From Nostoc sp. CHAB 5824 (GTDB lineage Bacteria; Cyanobacteriota; Cyanobacteriia; Cyanobacteriales; Nostocaceae), in the NCBI RefSeq assembly GCF_020829665.1, contig NZ_JAIVFT010000012.1:148420-212419 (forward strand): DNA of 64,000 nucleotides, read 5' to 3'. Positions 25,710 to 34,619 of this stretch are shown here, piece after piece. The position numbers and the translations under genes are program-made. Position 1 is the stretch's first letter. Each line of letters starts with the position of its first letter. The notes under the pieces were generated by a model that saw only the letters and a program-made list of their open reading frames with translations, made no database searches and was not told the origin of the DNA.

Positions 25710-26693
25710 ATGAAATTAGCTACACAACCCACGGTAAAAACTCTAGGGGACTACGCCTACCAAGCGATTGAAAAACACTTTAAGAAAACCTTGAAGTGGG
25801 AAAAATCAGTGAAGAAAGATGAAGATCCAGAAGCGCTGCACCAAATGCGAGTGGGAATGCGTCGCCTACGCACAGCGGTAACTAGGTTTGGGCTAGCGGT
25901 GGATCTGCCAAAACCAGTCAGCGATAAAAATATCGGTAAAATAGCCCGTCGTCTTGGTAGTCTGAGAGATTTAGACGTACTCAAAGAAAGTTTGGAAAAT
26001 AATTACAAACCAAACTTACCACGCAAAGAGCAGGAATCTCTACAAACAGCTTTCAAAGCTTTAGCTAAACAACGTGAAGATGTACTATCGAGTGTGCAGA
26101 AAACGTTAAAAGATGAATTTTACAAGTCTTTAAAAGATGCATTAGACAAGTGGTTAGATAAACCTAGTTATCAACCTTTGGCATCTTTTACCATTCAGCA
26201 GATACTACCAGATTTGCTTTTACCAGAAGTGAGTAATTTCTTACTGCATCCGGGTTGGCTATTTGGCACCCAATTTGTGGAATCAGAAGTGATAATCCAA
26301 AAAAACTGGGAACCAGAAAAGATAGAAAAACAATTAACGACAGAAGGTGAAATTATTCACAGTTTGCGAAAAGAAGCTAAACGTATACGCTACCAGATGG
26401 AGTTATTTACTGACTTATATGGTGAGTCTTACGCAGCTTATCTTACAGAAGTGAAAAGTATTCAAGAAATTTTGGGTACGATGCAAGATAGTGCAGTCTT
26501 AACTGAGTGGCTTACAGATGTCTTCAAGTCAGAAATTGAGACTGAGTTGCCTACGCTTGCTACTTTGTTAACTCAAAATCGCTATCAGTCATGGCAGCAG
26601 TGGCAACCCTTGCAAGAACGGTATCTGAAAACTGAAACTAAGCATAGCTTTCATTTAACAATACTGCACCCACTTTCAGGAGTAATAAGTTAA
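25710..26693 (+). CDS. CHAD-domain protein
   Basis: The 327-residue alpha-helical protein shows the CHAD signature: EALHQMRVGMRRLRTAV near residue 45 and IHSLRKEAKRIRYQMELF near 215, both with the conserved His/Arg/Lys set. CHAD domains bind inorganic polyphosphate and often associate with polyphosphate granules. No CYTH (triphosphatase) domain is fused, and no polyphosphate kinase gene is adjacent. The 3' side runs into a repeat-rich gap. Confidence 0.88.
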   Translation: MKLATQPTVKTLGDYAYQAIEKHFKKTLKWEKSVKKDEDPEALHQMRVGMRRLRTAVTRFGLAVDLPKPVSDKNIGKIARRLGSLRDLDVLKESLENNYKPNLPRKEQESLQTAFKALAKQREDVLSSVQKTLKDEFYKSLKDALDKWLDKPSYQPLASFTIQQILPDLLLPEVSNFLLHPGWLFGTQFVESEVIIQKNWEPEKIEKQLTTEGEIIHSLRKEAKRIRYQMELFTDLYGESYAAYLTEVKSIQEILGTMQDSAVLTEWLTDVFKSEIETELPTLATLLTQNRYQSWQQWQPLQERYLKTETKHSFHLTILHPLSGVIS

Positions 26694-27521
26694 AAGTTTC
26701 TCTTTATTGGGAAAGGATTGGACTAACAAGCAGACAATTTAATAGGAGCCTCTAGTGACAAAAGATAAACCCTGCTGGTAATACTAGTGCCGGGAATTAT
26801 CTGACCACAGAGGCAGGGGGCAGGAGAGAAAGATGCTAGAATTGCCCAATTCCTCAGCAATATAGGGTTTCAGAGCAAATAAATTTATTTATGCTCTTCG
26901 ATTTTATATTTATTTCGATAGCGCAGCGTTAGCGACAAAGGAGCGTCTGACTCGCTAACGCTGCGCTATCGAGCGTCGCCTCAAGTGCTACAAGAAATAA
27001 TGCGTCCAGTTTTCAGCAACCCTAAATTTATTTATGGGGTTCTCCCCCCTGCTCCCTGGATTTAACGAGATTTTAAAATGATTCAGGGATAAATAAAGAC
27101 GGGTTGCAGCCCGTCTAAATAGCTTGAAAGTGCAAATACACCTTGTATAGTATTGAAAATAACACAGTTAATGTTCTCAAAGTTGCCAATTTGCCAAGTC
27201 AGAAAAAGAACAGATATTGAACTGCTACTTGTATATAACCGTCCCACAAGTTCTAGTCTTTCTGGATAAACCCTTTACCCATGTACGTTTGAGGATTTCC
27301 AGAAATTGCAATCGCACTCCTGGCACTCATTGAGCAATTTTAAGTCCTCTCTAGTCTAAAAGCAGTAATAATTGCCCTTAAAAAATATTGCTTTGTCTAA
27401 ATCAGTCATAGTAGAGTTGACAGCTACTACATACAAAGGCTTCTCTAAGTGTGTTATGAGAGTCGCTAAGTTGTATGTGAACTCAACCAGCAGATAAAAT
27501 CAAGGTTTATAAGCATCAAAT
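26694..27521. other. 828-bp gene-free stretch with repeat element B and hairpins
   Basis: Contains repeat element B (26872-27043), a G-rich GAGGCAGGGGGCAGGAG tract near 26810 typical of Nostoc spacers, and a stem-loop AGACGGG-TTGCAG-CCCGTCT (27097-27116). The last 300 bp are AT-rich and should hold the promoter of the radical SAM gene. No ORF supported. Confidence 0.5.
26872..27043 (-). mobile_element. Dispersed repeat element B, inverted partner of element A
   Basis: The reverse complement begins AGAACCCCATAAATAA and ends AAATTTATTTGCTCT, as in element A. Its interior contains a perfect 21-bp inverted repeat (26915-26935 and 26952-26972, TCGATAGCGCAGCGTTAGCG plus A) with a 16-nt loop, replacing the different hairpin in element A. 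Confidence 0.82.
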
Positions 27522-29108
27522 ATGAATGTTTTACTTCTATACCCCCGTTTTCCAAAAAGTTTTTGGTCTTTTGAAAAAACACTGGCTTTATTAGACCGTA
27601 AAGCAATGCTACCGCCTTTAGGCTTGGTAACTGTAGCCGCGATATTACCTCAAGAATGGGAGTATAAGTTAGTAGACCGAAATGTTCGCGTCTGTACGGA
27701 AGCAGAATGGGCTTGGGCAGATTTGGTTATTATGTCGGCGATGATTGTGCAAAAAGAGGATTTGCTCTCTCAGATATTAGAAGCAAAAAGGAGAGGTAAA
27801 CGGGTAGCTGTGGGTGGCCCTTTCCCGACAGCACTACCAGATGAAATGACATCCGCCGGAGCAGATTACTTGATATTGGACGAAGGGGAAATTACCCTAC
27901 CCTTATTTGTAGCAGCGATCGCACGGGGCGATCGCACAGGCATTTTTCGCTCTGGCGGTGAAAAACCAGATGTAACCAACACTCCAACTCCTCGCTTTGA
28001 CTTGCTAGAGTTTGAAGCCTACGCGGAGATGTCGGTGCAATTTTCGCGTGGATGTCCCTTCCAGTGTGAATTCTGCGACATTATTGTTCTTTATGGTCGC
28101 AAACCCCGCACTAAAAACCCAGAGCAATTATTAGCAGAACTTGATTATCTCTACAAACTGGGTTGGCGACGCAGTATTTTTATGGTGGATGACAACTTCA
28201 TCGGTAATAAACGCAATGTCAAATTATTTTTGAAGTCCCTTCTGCCCTGGATGGTAGAACATAACTATCCATTTTCCTTTGCCACAGAGGCTTCAGTTGA
28301 TTTAGCCCAAGATCAAGAACTGATGGATTTGATGGTAGCGTGTAATTTTGGAGCCGTTTTTCTGGGAATTGAAACCCCCGACGAAGAAAGTCTCACTTTC
28401 ACTCAGAAATACCAGAATACCAGAGACTCGCTCAGTGAAGCAGTGAATAAAATTACCCGCTCAGGGTTGCGAGTCATGGCAGGCTTCATCATTGGGTTTG
28501 ATGGCGAGAAAGTGGGAGCAGGCGCACGAATTGTGAAGTTTGTCGAGCAAACAGCAATTCCCACCGCCTTATTTAGTATGCTGCAAGCGCTTCCAGATAC
28601 AGCCCTCTGGCATAGATTAGAAAAGGAAGGACGACTCCGCAATAAATCTGCCAACATCAACCAAACCACGTTGATGAACTTTGTCCCAACTCGACCTTTA
28701 GAAGACATCGCTCGTGAATATGTGCAGGCATTCTGTGATTTATATGAGCCAGAGCGGTTTTTGGAGCGTACATACAAACACTTCCGGCTTTTGGGCGAAG
28801 CAACCTACCCGAAAAAGGGCAAAGCTGCCAAGAAACCATTGAATTGGAAAGTACTCCGAGCGTTTCTGATTATTTGTTGGCGGCAGGGTGTACGTCGTCA
28901 AACGCGGTGGCAATTCTGGCGCAACTTGTGGAGCATGTATCAGCATAATCCGGGTGGAGTGAGTAGTTACTTAGCTGTTTGTGCCCAAATAGAGCATTTC
29001 TTGGAGTATCGCCAAATTGTCCGGGATGAAATTGAGGCTCAAGTAGCTGAATTTCTGGAAGCAGAAGCTAGGGTAAAACCTGAAGCACAAGTGATGGTTA
29101 ATTCGTAG
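27522..29108 (+). CDS. B12-binding-domain radical SAM enzyme (DUF4070 type)
   Basis: The 528-residue protein has an N-terminal cobalamin-binding Rossmann domain (about 1-145), then a radical SAM barrel with CPFQCEFC (Cys178, Cys182, Cys185) to bind the [4Fe-4S] cluster, and a C-terminal DUF4070-like region. Such enzymes methylate unreactive carbons. The opening YPRFPKSFWSF and PPLGLVTVAAILP resembles the group that includes hopanoid C-2 methylase HpnP, but cyanobacteria carry several paralogs, so the substrate is open. The last codons and TAG stop lie inside the palindrome that begins a minisatellite cassette, so the native C-terminus may have been altered. Confidence 0.85.
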   Translation: MNVLLLYPRFPKSFWSFEKTLALLDRKAMLPPLGLVTVAAILPQEWEYKLVDRNVRVCTEAEWAWADLVIMSAMIVQKEDLLSQILEAKRRGKRVAVGGPFPTALPDEMTSAGADYLILDEGEITLPLFVAAIARGDRTGIFRSGGEKPDVTNTPTPRFDLLEFEAYAEMSVQFSRGCPFQCEFCDIIVLYGRKPRTKNPEQLLAELDYLYKLGWRRSIFMVDDNFIGNKRNVKLFLKSLLPWMVEHNYPFSFATEASVDLAQDQELMDLMVACNFGAVFLGIETPDEESLTFTQKYQNTRDSLSEAVNKITRSGLRVMAGFIIGFDGEKVGAGARIVKFVEQTAIPTALFSMLQALPDTALWHRLEKEGRLRNKSANINQTTLMNFVPTRPLEDIAREYVQAFCDLYEPERFLERTYKHFRLLGEATYPKKGKAAKKPLNWKVLRAFLIICWRQGVRRQTRWQFWRNLWSMYQHNPGGVSSYLAVCAQIEHFLEYRQIVRDEIEAQVAEFLEAEARVKPEAQVMVNS

Positions 29109-29364
29109 CGAATTAAATTTGGCAATACCCCGCAATGCTAATGTATCCCGATGCAATGTTAATGCGTTCCCCTGCAATGCCAATGCATCCCGATGCAATG
29201 TTAATGCGTTCGTCTGCAATGCCAATGCATCCCGATGCAATGTTAATGCGTCGCCCTGCAATGCCAATGCATCTCGATGCAATGTTAATGCATCGCCCTG
29301 CAATGCCAATGTATCCCGATACAATGTTAATGCGTTCGTCTGCATTAAAAACGCTACGCTTTTA
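29098..29364. repeat. Minisatellite cassette, locus 2 (21-bp units with conserved ends)
   Basis: Starts with palindrome TTAATTCG-TAG-CGAATTAA (29098-29116), whose loop is the stop codon of the radical SAM gene. It continues with AATTTGGCAATACCC, about ten 21-bp units alternating GCAATGTTAATGCGTTCCCC- and GCAATGCCAATGCATCCCGA-like forms, and ends ACGCTACGCTTTTA. Both ends recur at 56468-56737. All frames crossing the repeats stay open for arithmetic reasons only. Confidence 0.88.
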
Positions 29365-29384
29365 CCGAGCTATCCGCGCCGATA

Positions 29385-29456
29385 AAGCCCCTAAATTTAT
29401 TTATGGAGTTCAGAATTATTCACTTTTGACTTTTGACTTTTAACTTTTGACTTCCC
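29385..29456. repeat. Element end fragment followed by STRR heptamers
   Basis: CCTAAATTTATTTATGGAGTTC matches the terminal part of elements A and B, followed by TTTTGAC heptamers (CTTTTGACTTTTGACTTTTA). The same combination recurs at 42010-42066. It lies directly upstream of the DUF2891 gene. Confidence 0.65.
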
Positions 29457-29468
29457 CAAAGGGCTACT

Positions 29469-30512
29469 ATGCCACCCGATAATTCGGAGATTAATGAAAC
29501 GACTGCGGCACAATTTGCTCAATTGGTGCTGGATTGTATCGAGCAGGAGTATCCCAACAGTAATCTGTATTGGGCAGATAGCGACGAGGATATAAAACCA
29601 CCGCGTGAATTGACTCCTGCATTTTATGGCTGCTTAGATTGGCATTCAGCCGTACATGGTCACTGGTTGCTGGTACGTCTTATGCGTCATTTTCCTGAAG
29701 CCTCCTTCAATGCAGCGTCAAAGCAAGCACTTGAGCAAAGCCTAACACCTGAAAAAATTCAAGGAGAGATTGCCCATTTCCAACGGCTACCCTTTTATGA
29801 ATTTCCTTATGGTGTGGCATGGCTTTTACAACTGGCTGCGGAACTTCACGAGTGGAATCATGCTCAAGCCAAAGAATGGCGGGTTGTGTTGGAACCGCTA
29901 GAAAAGTTAATTGCAGGTAACTTACAGCGCTGGATTAACGGACTGAAACTTCCAAATCGCACAGGGATGCATAGCCAAACAGCTTTTGCACTTGGTTTGA
30001 TGCTAGATTGGGCAAGGATTACCGAAAATGCTGAGTTTATTCAGTTAGTAGAGAACAAGGCACAGCAATTTTATCTTAGCGATCGCAACTACTCGTTACA
30101 ATTCGAGCCGCTTGGTTACGATTTTCTCTCTCCTGGCCTTGCTGAAGCAGACCTCATGCGGCGAGTTCTCCCAACAACAGCTTTCGCTGACTGGCTCACC
30201 GATTTTCTTCCGCAAATACCGATTGAGACTTCAGCAAATTGGTTACAACCACCCGGAGTAGATAATCCTAAAGATTATATGCAAGCCCACTTCTACGGTC
30301 TTAATCTCAGTCGCGCTTGGATGCTTGAGGGTATCATTTCTGGATTGGCAAATAGCGATCGCCGCATAGAAGCACTTCGCTTTGCTGCCCTTCACCATCG
30401 TCAGCATGGATTAGCAAATATTGTAAGTGAACATTATGCAGCTAGTCACTGGGTAGGTACTTTTGCTGTTTATCTCCTAACGAATCGTGGATTGCAAGGG
30501 CAAATTAATTAA
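29469..30512 (+). CDS. DUF2891 family protein
   Basis: The 347-residue soluble protein has the DUF2891 features: an early FYGCLDWHSAVHGHWLL block with paired His and Asp, then a helical repeat fold like that of alpha/alpha-toroid glycoside hydrolases (FPYGVAWLLQLAAELHEW, GMHSQTAFALGLMLDWA, YDFLSPGLAEADLM, SHWVGTFAVYLL). The acidic and His residues suggest a hydrolase acting on a carbohydrate, but no activity is established. It is followed at 157 bp by gap. Confidence 0.8.
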   Translation: MPPDNSEINETTAAQFAQLVLDCIEQEYPNSNLYWADSDEDIKPPRELTPAFYGCLDWHSAVHGHWLLVRLMRHFPEASFNAASKQALEQSLTPEKIQGEIAHFQRLPFYEFPYGVAWLLQLAAELHEWNHAQAKEWRVVLEPLEKLIAGNLQRWINGLKLPNRTGMHSQTAFALGLMLDWARITENAEFIQLVENKAQQFYLSDRNYSLQFEPLGYDFLSPGLAEADLMRRVLPTTAFADWLTDFLPQIPIETSANWLQPPGVDNPKDYMQAHFYGLNLSRAWMLEGIISGLANSDRRIEALRFAALHHRQHGLANIVSEHYAASHWVGTFAVYLLTNRGLQGQIN

Positions 30513-30669
30513 TCTCCATGCCCAATGCCCCAATCCTTAAAATATGCCAAGCAAATATGCCCTAGCTGACTGAGACTGTCACGATCATAATAGTAAAGAG
30601 TAAAAGGCAATCTATTTTGACTTTTAACTTTCTCCTTTTGTTCAACTTTCCACAAGGGTAGGTTTAATC

Positions 30670-31713
30670 TTGACTAAATTGAAGGTTGCTATCAATGGCT
30701 TCGGTCGAATCGGGCGACTTGTGCTTCGTGCTGGCATCGATAATCCTAACATTGAGTTTATAGGTATTAACGACCTAGTACCACCAGATAACCTCGCTTA
30801 CCTATTAAAGTACGACTCAACCCACGGCAGATTAAAGCACAAGGTTGAAGCCAAGGAAGATGGTATCCTCATTGACGGCCTCTTCATTCCTTGCGTATCG
30901 GTGAGGAACCCAGCAGAGTTACCTTGGGGAAAATTAGGTGCGGATTATGTCGTGGAAGCTACCGGACTTTTCACTGACTACGAAGGAGCCGCAAACCACC
31001 TGAAAGCAGGTGCAAAGCGAGTAGTAATTTCTGCTCCCACGAAAGATCCAGATAGAGTTCCTACCCTACTAATGGGTGTAAATCATCACTTATTTGACCC
31101 CAGCAAGGATATAATTTTATCCAATGCTAGCTGCACTACAAACTGTCTAGCTCCCATTGCTAAGGTCATCAATGACAACTTTGGTTTGACTGAAGGGCTA
31201 ATGACCACAGTTCATGCCATGACTGCCACTCAGCCAACTGTAGACGGCCCCAGCAAAAAAGACTGGCGGGGTGGTCGAGGTGCAAGCCAGAATATTATTC
31301 CTTCCTCCACAGGCGCAGCTAAAGCTGTAGCTTTGGTTTTACCAGAATTGAAGGGTAGGCTGACTGGTATGGCATTACGAGTTCCGACTCCTGATGTCTC
31401 TGTAGTTGATTTAACTTTCAAAACTGCCAAAGCTACTAGTTATAAGGAAATCTGTGCTGCCATGAAGGAGGCTGCCACAGGTTCTCTAGCGGGTATCCTG
31501 GGTTACACAGATGAAGAAGTAGTTTCCACAGATTTTCAAGGCGATACCCATTCTAGTATCTTCGACGCAGGTGCTGGGATTGAGTTGAATTCGAACTTCT
31601 TTAAGGTAATTGCCTGGTATGACAACGAGTGGGGCTACTCGAATCGCGTGATTGACCTAATGTTGTCTATGTCACAGAAGGAAAAACTTGCACCGACAGC
31701 GGCTGTGGTTTGA
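30670..31713 (+). CDS. gap: Glyceraldehyde-3-phosphate dehydrogenase (glycolytic type)
   Basis: The 347-residue enzyme begins at TTG with AAGGGTAGG upstream. The NAD-binding motif is INGFGRIGR and the catalytic Cys lies in SNASCTTNCLAP. The acidic GINDLVPPDN segment after the nucleotide fold resembles the NAD-preferring glycolytic Gap1 class more than the photosynthetic Gap2. It oxidises glyceraldehyde-3-phosphate to 1,3-bisphosphoglycerate. It is followed on the same strand by pyk and tal, a set consistent with sugar catabolism in the dark or in heterocysts. Confidence 0.96.
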   Translation: MTKLKVAINGFGRIGRLVLRAGIDNPNIEFIGINDLVPPDNLAYLLKYDSTHGRLKHKVEAKEDGILIDGLFIPCVSVRNPAELPWGKLGADYVVEATGLFTDYEGAANHLKAGAKRVVISAPTKDPDRVPTLLMGVNHHLFDPSKDIILSNASCTTNCLAPIAKVINDNFGLTEGLMTTVHAMTATQPTVDGPSKKDWRGGRGASQNIIPSSTGAAKAVALVLPELKGRLTGMALRVPTPDVSVVDLTFKTAKATSYKEICAAMKEAATGSLAGILGYTDEEVVSTDFQGDTHSSIFDAGAGIELNSNFFKVIAWYDNEWGYSNRVIDLMLSMSQKEKLAPTAAVV

Positions 31714-31774
31714 TTGGTCATTAGTCATTAGTCATTAGTCATTGGTCATTGGTCATTAACTTTTGACTTTTGAC
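31714..31774. repeat. STRR heptamer tandem repeat
   Basis: Six consecutive TTRGTCA heptamers (31714-31755), a TTAAC break, then two TTTTGAC heptamers. This is the short tandemly repeated repetitive type known from heterocystous cyanobacteria. It begins right after the gap stop codon. Confidence 0.9.
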
Positions 31775-31888
31775 CCTTGGCTTTTGGGATTTGGGTTGAA
31801 TGGTAAATATGCTGAAAACAAAACCTCATTTAGTATTTTTATTTACAAACTTAGTGATATAAAGCACATGTTAATTTGGATGGCTTGG

Positions 31889-31917
31889 GCGATGTCTACG
31901 ACGAGCTACGCCTACGC
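31889..31917. repeat. Short dispersed repeat, copy 3, upstream of pyk
   Basis: GCGATGTCTACGACGAGCTA followed by CGCCTACGC; same family as 12578-12607 and 13273-13298. It lies in an open frame that artificially extends the pyruvate kinase ORF by 29 codons. Confidence 0.7.
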
Positions 31918-31962
31918 ACAAACCACCCAAATTTGCAGGTTACTCCTCAACCCCTAATCCCT

Positions 31963-33393
31963 ATGCGTCGAACCAAAATCATTTGTACTGTTGGGCCGGC
32001 TACATCTGCACCCGAAAAGCTGCAAGCCTTGGTAAAAGCTGGAATGAATGTGGCACGGCTGAATTTTTCCCACGGAGCTTATGAATTCCACGCCCAAACT
32101 GCTCACTATCTCAGACAAATTAGTACTGAGCAGCAAAAGCCGATCGCAATTATGCAAGATTTGTGTGGCCCTAAGATTCGTTTGGGAACTTTACCACCAG
32201 AAGGGTTAAATTTAGAAGCTGGTAGTGAAGTCACCTTTGTTTTGCAAGAAAAGGGTGAGAGTATCGACGAACTACCTCTACCATTACCGACTTTGTTCGC
32301 AATGGTGCGACCAGGCGAACCAATTTTGATTAATGATGGTCGCGTCAAGTTGATTGTTACCGATCGCGATGCCGATCGCATTCGCGCACAAGTAAAAATT
32401 GGCGGGTTAATTTCTACACACAAAGGAGTAAACCTACCACAAACTCCTTTACCTGTTAGTTCCATTACTGAAAAAGACTTGCTGGATCTGCGCTTTGGGA
32501 TTCAGTTAGGTGTAGACTGGGTAGCGGTGTCCTTCGTGCGATCGCCACAAGACTTAGAACCCGCCAAGCGAATGATTGAAGCTGCTGGTGCTTCCATCCG
32601 CTTAATTGCCAAAATCGAAAGAGCAGAAGCAGTAGAGAATTTTGACTCGATTCTGAAGGTTGCCGACGCGATTATGATTGCTCGTGGCGATTTAGGAGTA
32701 GAAGTACCAATTCACGAAGTCCCCCTAATTCAAAAAGATATTATTCGCCGTTGCAATCGTGCTGGCAAGCCGGTGATTACAGCCACCCAAATGCTAGAGT
32801 CGATGATTAGCGCCCCCGATCCCACCCGTGCCGAAGCAACCGATGTTGCCAACTCCATCTTAGATGGTACGGATGCAGTAATGCTTTCTGGTGAAACAGC
32901 TGTCGGGCAATATCCCATCGCCGCCGTCGAGATGATGCACAATATCGCCGTGCGGACAGAACAGGCTTTAGATGAGGGTAGCAAACATGCCTGGTGTCAT
33001 GAAGCAGGCAGTCTTAGCGTCACTGAATCTGTAGCAGAATCCGTGTGTCGCATCGCTTATGAAACAGGCTCACGGGCAATTCTCTGTAACACTTCATCAG
33101 GAAGTACGGCGAGAATGGTGTCTAAATATCGCCCTACTTCTCCCATTATTGCCCTTACCCCTGACATTACCGCTTATCGCCAACTAGCGCTTTCTTGGGG
33201 TGTGGAAGCTTTGCTGATCCCACCAGTCCACAATGCCGAAGAGATGTTTACCAATGTGGTGAACACAGTTGTAGACATGGGTTTAGCGAATAAGGGCGAT
33301 AAAGTAGTTATTACTTCTGGTGTTCCAATTGGTAAATCAGGAACAACTAGTTTAATCAAAGTGCATTCCATTGGACAGCCAATTTCTGCATAA
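31963..33393 (+). CDS. pyk: Pyruvate kinase
   Basis: From ATG 31963 (MRRTKIICTVGPATS) the protein has 476 residues, the normal bacterial length. It shows NFSHG near the N-terminus, the catalytic AKIERAEAVENFD segment, the signature MIARGDLGVEVP and KPVITATQMLESM, followed by an allosteric C-terminal domain. It makes pyruvate and ATP from phosphoenolpyruvate and ADP. An ATG 87 bp upstream is in frame but encodes repeat-derived sequence, so I reject it. Same strand as gap and tal. Confidence 0.96.
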   Translation: MRRTKIICTVGPATSAPEKLQALVKAGMNVARLNFSHGAYEFHAQTAHYLRQISTEQQKPIAIMQDLCGPKIRLGTLPPEGLNLEAGSEVTFVLQEKGESIDELPLPLPTLFAMVRPGEPILINDGRVKLIVTDRDADRIRAQVKIGGLISTHKGVNLPQTPLPVSSITEKDLLDLRFGIQLGVDWVAVSFVRSPQDLEPAKRMIEAAGASIRLIAKIERAEAVENFDSILKVADAIMIARGDLGVEVPIHEVPLIQKDIIRRCNRAGKPVITATQMLESMISAPDPTRAEATDVANSILDGTDAVMLSGETAVGQYPIAAVEMMHNIAVRTEQALDEGSKHAWCHEAGSLSVTESVAESVCRIAYETGSRAILCNTSSGSTARMVSKYRPTSPIIALTPDITAYRQLALSWGVEALLIPPVHNAEEMFTNVVNTVVDMGLANKGDKVVITSGVPIGKSGTTSLIKVHSIGQPISA

Positions 33394-33542
33394 GGCACTT
33401 AGAATAGGGCTGTGGCTGAAGATAGTAAGCAAAATTGGGCAATGATTAAGAAAAATTGCCAGAATCAGAATTGAAGGAAGAGTAAAGAGTGTAAAGAACT
33501 GGGGAATAAGTAAATCCTGTAACATTCATCACGGAGTATTTT

Positions 33543-34547
33543 ATGTCTAAGAATTTACTGGAACAATTGCGACAAATGACTGTTGTGGTCGCAGATACAG
33601 GGGATATCCAGGCAATTGAAAAGTTCAAACCCCAAGACGCCACCACCAATCCTTCGCTGATTACTGCTGCGGCGCAGATGCCAGAATATCAGGGAATTGT
33701 TGATCAAACTTTACTCCAAGCGAAGAAAGATGCTGGAGCCGGAGCCACCCAAGCACAGATAGTTTCTCTAGCTTTTGATCGTTTGGCAGTTGCCTTTGGA
33801 TTAAAGATTTTGCAAATTATTCCCGGTCGCGTGTCTACGGAAGTGGATGCTCGCTTGTCCTACGATACCGAAGCTACCGTCACTAAGGCACGGGAATTAA
33901 TTGCTCAGTATAAAGCTGCTGGAATTGGCCGCGATCGCGTGTTGATTAAAATCGCCAGCACTTGGGAAGGTATTCGCGCTGCGGAAATTCTTGAAAAAGA
34001 AGGTATTCACTGTAACCTTACCTTGTTGTTTGGTCTTCACCAAGCGATCGCCTGTGCAGAAGCCGGTATTACCCTAATTTCTCCTTTCGTCGGTCGGATT
34101 CTTGACTGGTACAAAAAAGATACCGGACGCGATAGCTACCCAGCAGCCGAAGATCCAGGAGTTTTGTCCGTCACCAAAATCTACAACTACTACAAGAAAT
34201 TCGGCTATAAAACCGAAGTTATGGGAGCTAGCTTCCGTAACATTGGTGAAATTACTGAACTTGCAGGTAGTGATTTGCTAACTATTTCGCCCTCACTTTT
34301 AGCTGAATTGCAAGCAACTGTTGGAGAACTGCCACGCAAACTCGACCCTGCTAAGGCAGCAAACTTGGAAATCGAAAAGATATCCATTGACAAAGCTAGC
34401 TATGACAAGATGCACGCCGCTGACCGCATGGCAACTGACAAACTAGACGAAGGTATCAAAGGTTTCACCAAAGCACTAGAAGACCTTGAAAAACTTTTGG
34501 CAGACCGACTAGTTCGCCTTCAAGAAGAGGTAGTAGCAAGTCATTAA
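33543..34547 (+). CDS. tal: Transaldolase (TalB type)
   Basis: The 334-residue enzyme has the TalB pattern: TTNPSLI near the start, Schiff-base Lys in RVLIKIASTWEGIRA, CNLTLLFG, ISPFVGRI and MGASFRN. It exchanges a dihydroxyacetone unit between sugar phosphates in the pentose phosphate pathway. The start ATG follows CACGGAGTATTTT. About 150 bp separate it from pyk; the downstream TTAGTGG/CCACCAACCGCTAAC stem near 34561-34595 could terminate transcription. Confidence 0.96.
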   Translation: MSKNLLEQLRQMTVVVADTGDIQAIEKFKPQDATTNPSLITAAAQMPEYQGIVDQTLLQAKKDAGAGATQAQIVSLAFDRLAVAFGLKILQIIPGRVSTEVDARLSYDTEATVTKARELIAQYKAAGIGRDRVLIKIASTWEGIRAAEILEKEGIHCNLTLLFGLHQAIACAEAGITLISPFVGRILDWYKKDTGRDSYPAAEDPGVLSVTKIYNYYKKFGYKTEVMGASFRNIGEITELAGSDLLTISPSLLAELQATVGELPRKLDPAKAANLEIEKISIDKASYDKMHAADRMATDKLDEGIKGFTKALEDLEKLLADRLVRLQEEVVASH

Positions 34548-34619
34548 AACATAACGATAGTTAGTGGTTAGTGGTTGAACCACCAACCGCTAACCATTAG
34601 TTAGTTGCATCAGCTGTAG

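Noticed and set aside
27522..29108. Naming the radical SAM enzyme HpnP (hopanoid C-2 methylase)
   Set aside because: N-terminal resemblance is real, but cyanobacteria have several close paralogs and no hopanoid gene is adjacent.
31876..31962. Upstream start for pyruvate kinase
   Set aside because: The extra 29 residues come from a dispersed repeat and spacer DNA; the protein starting at 31963 has the standard pyruvate kinase N-terminus.
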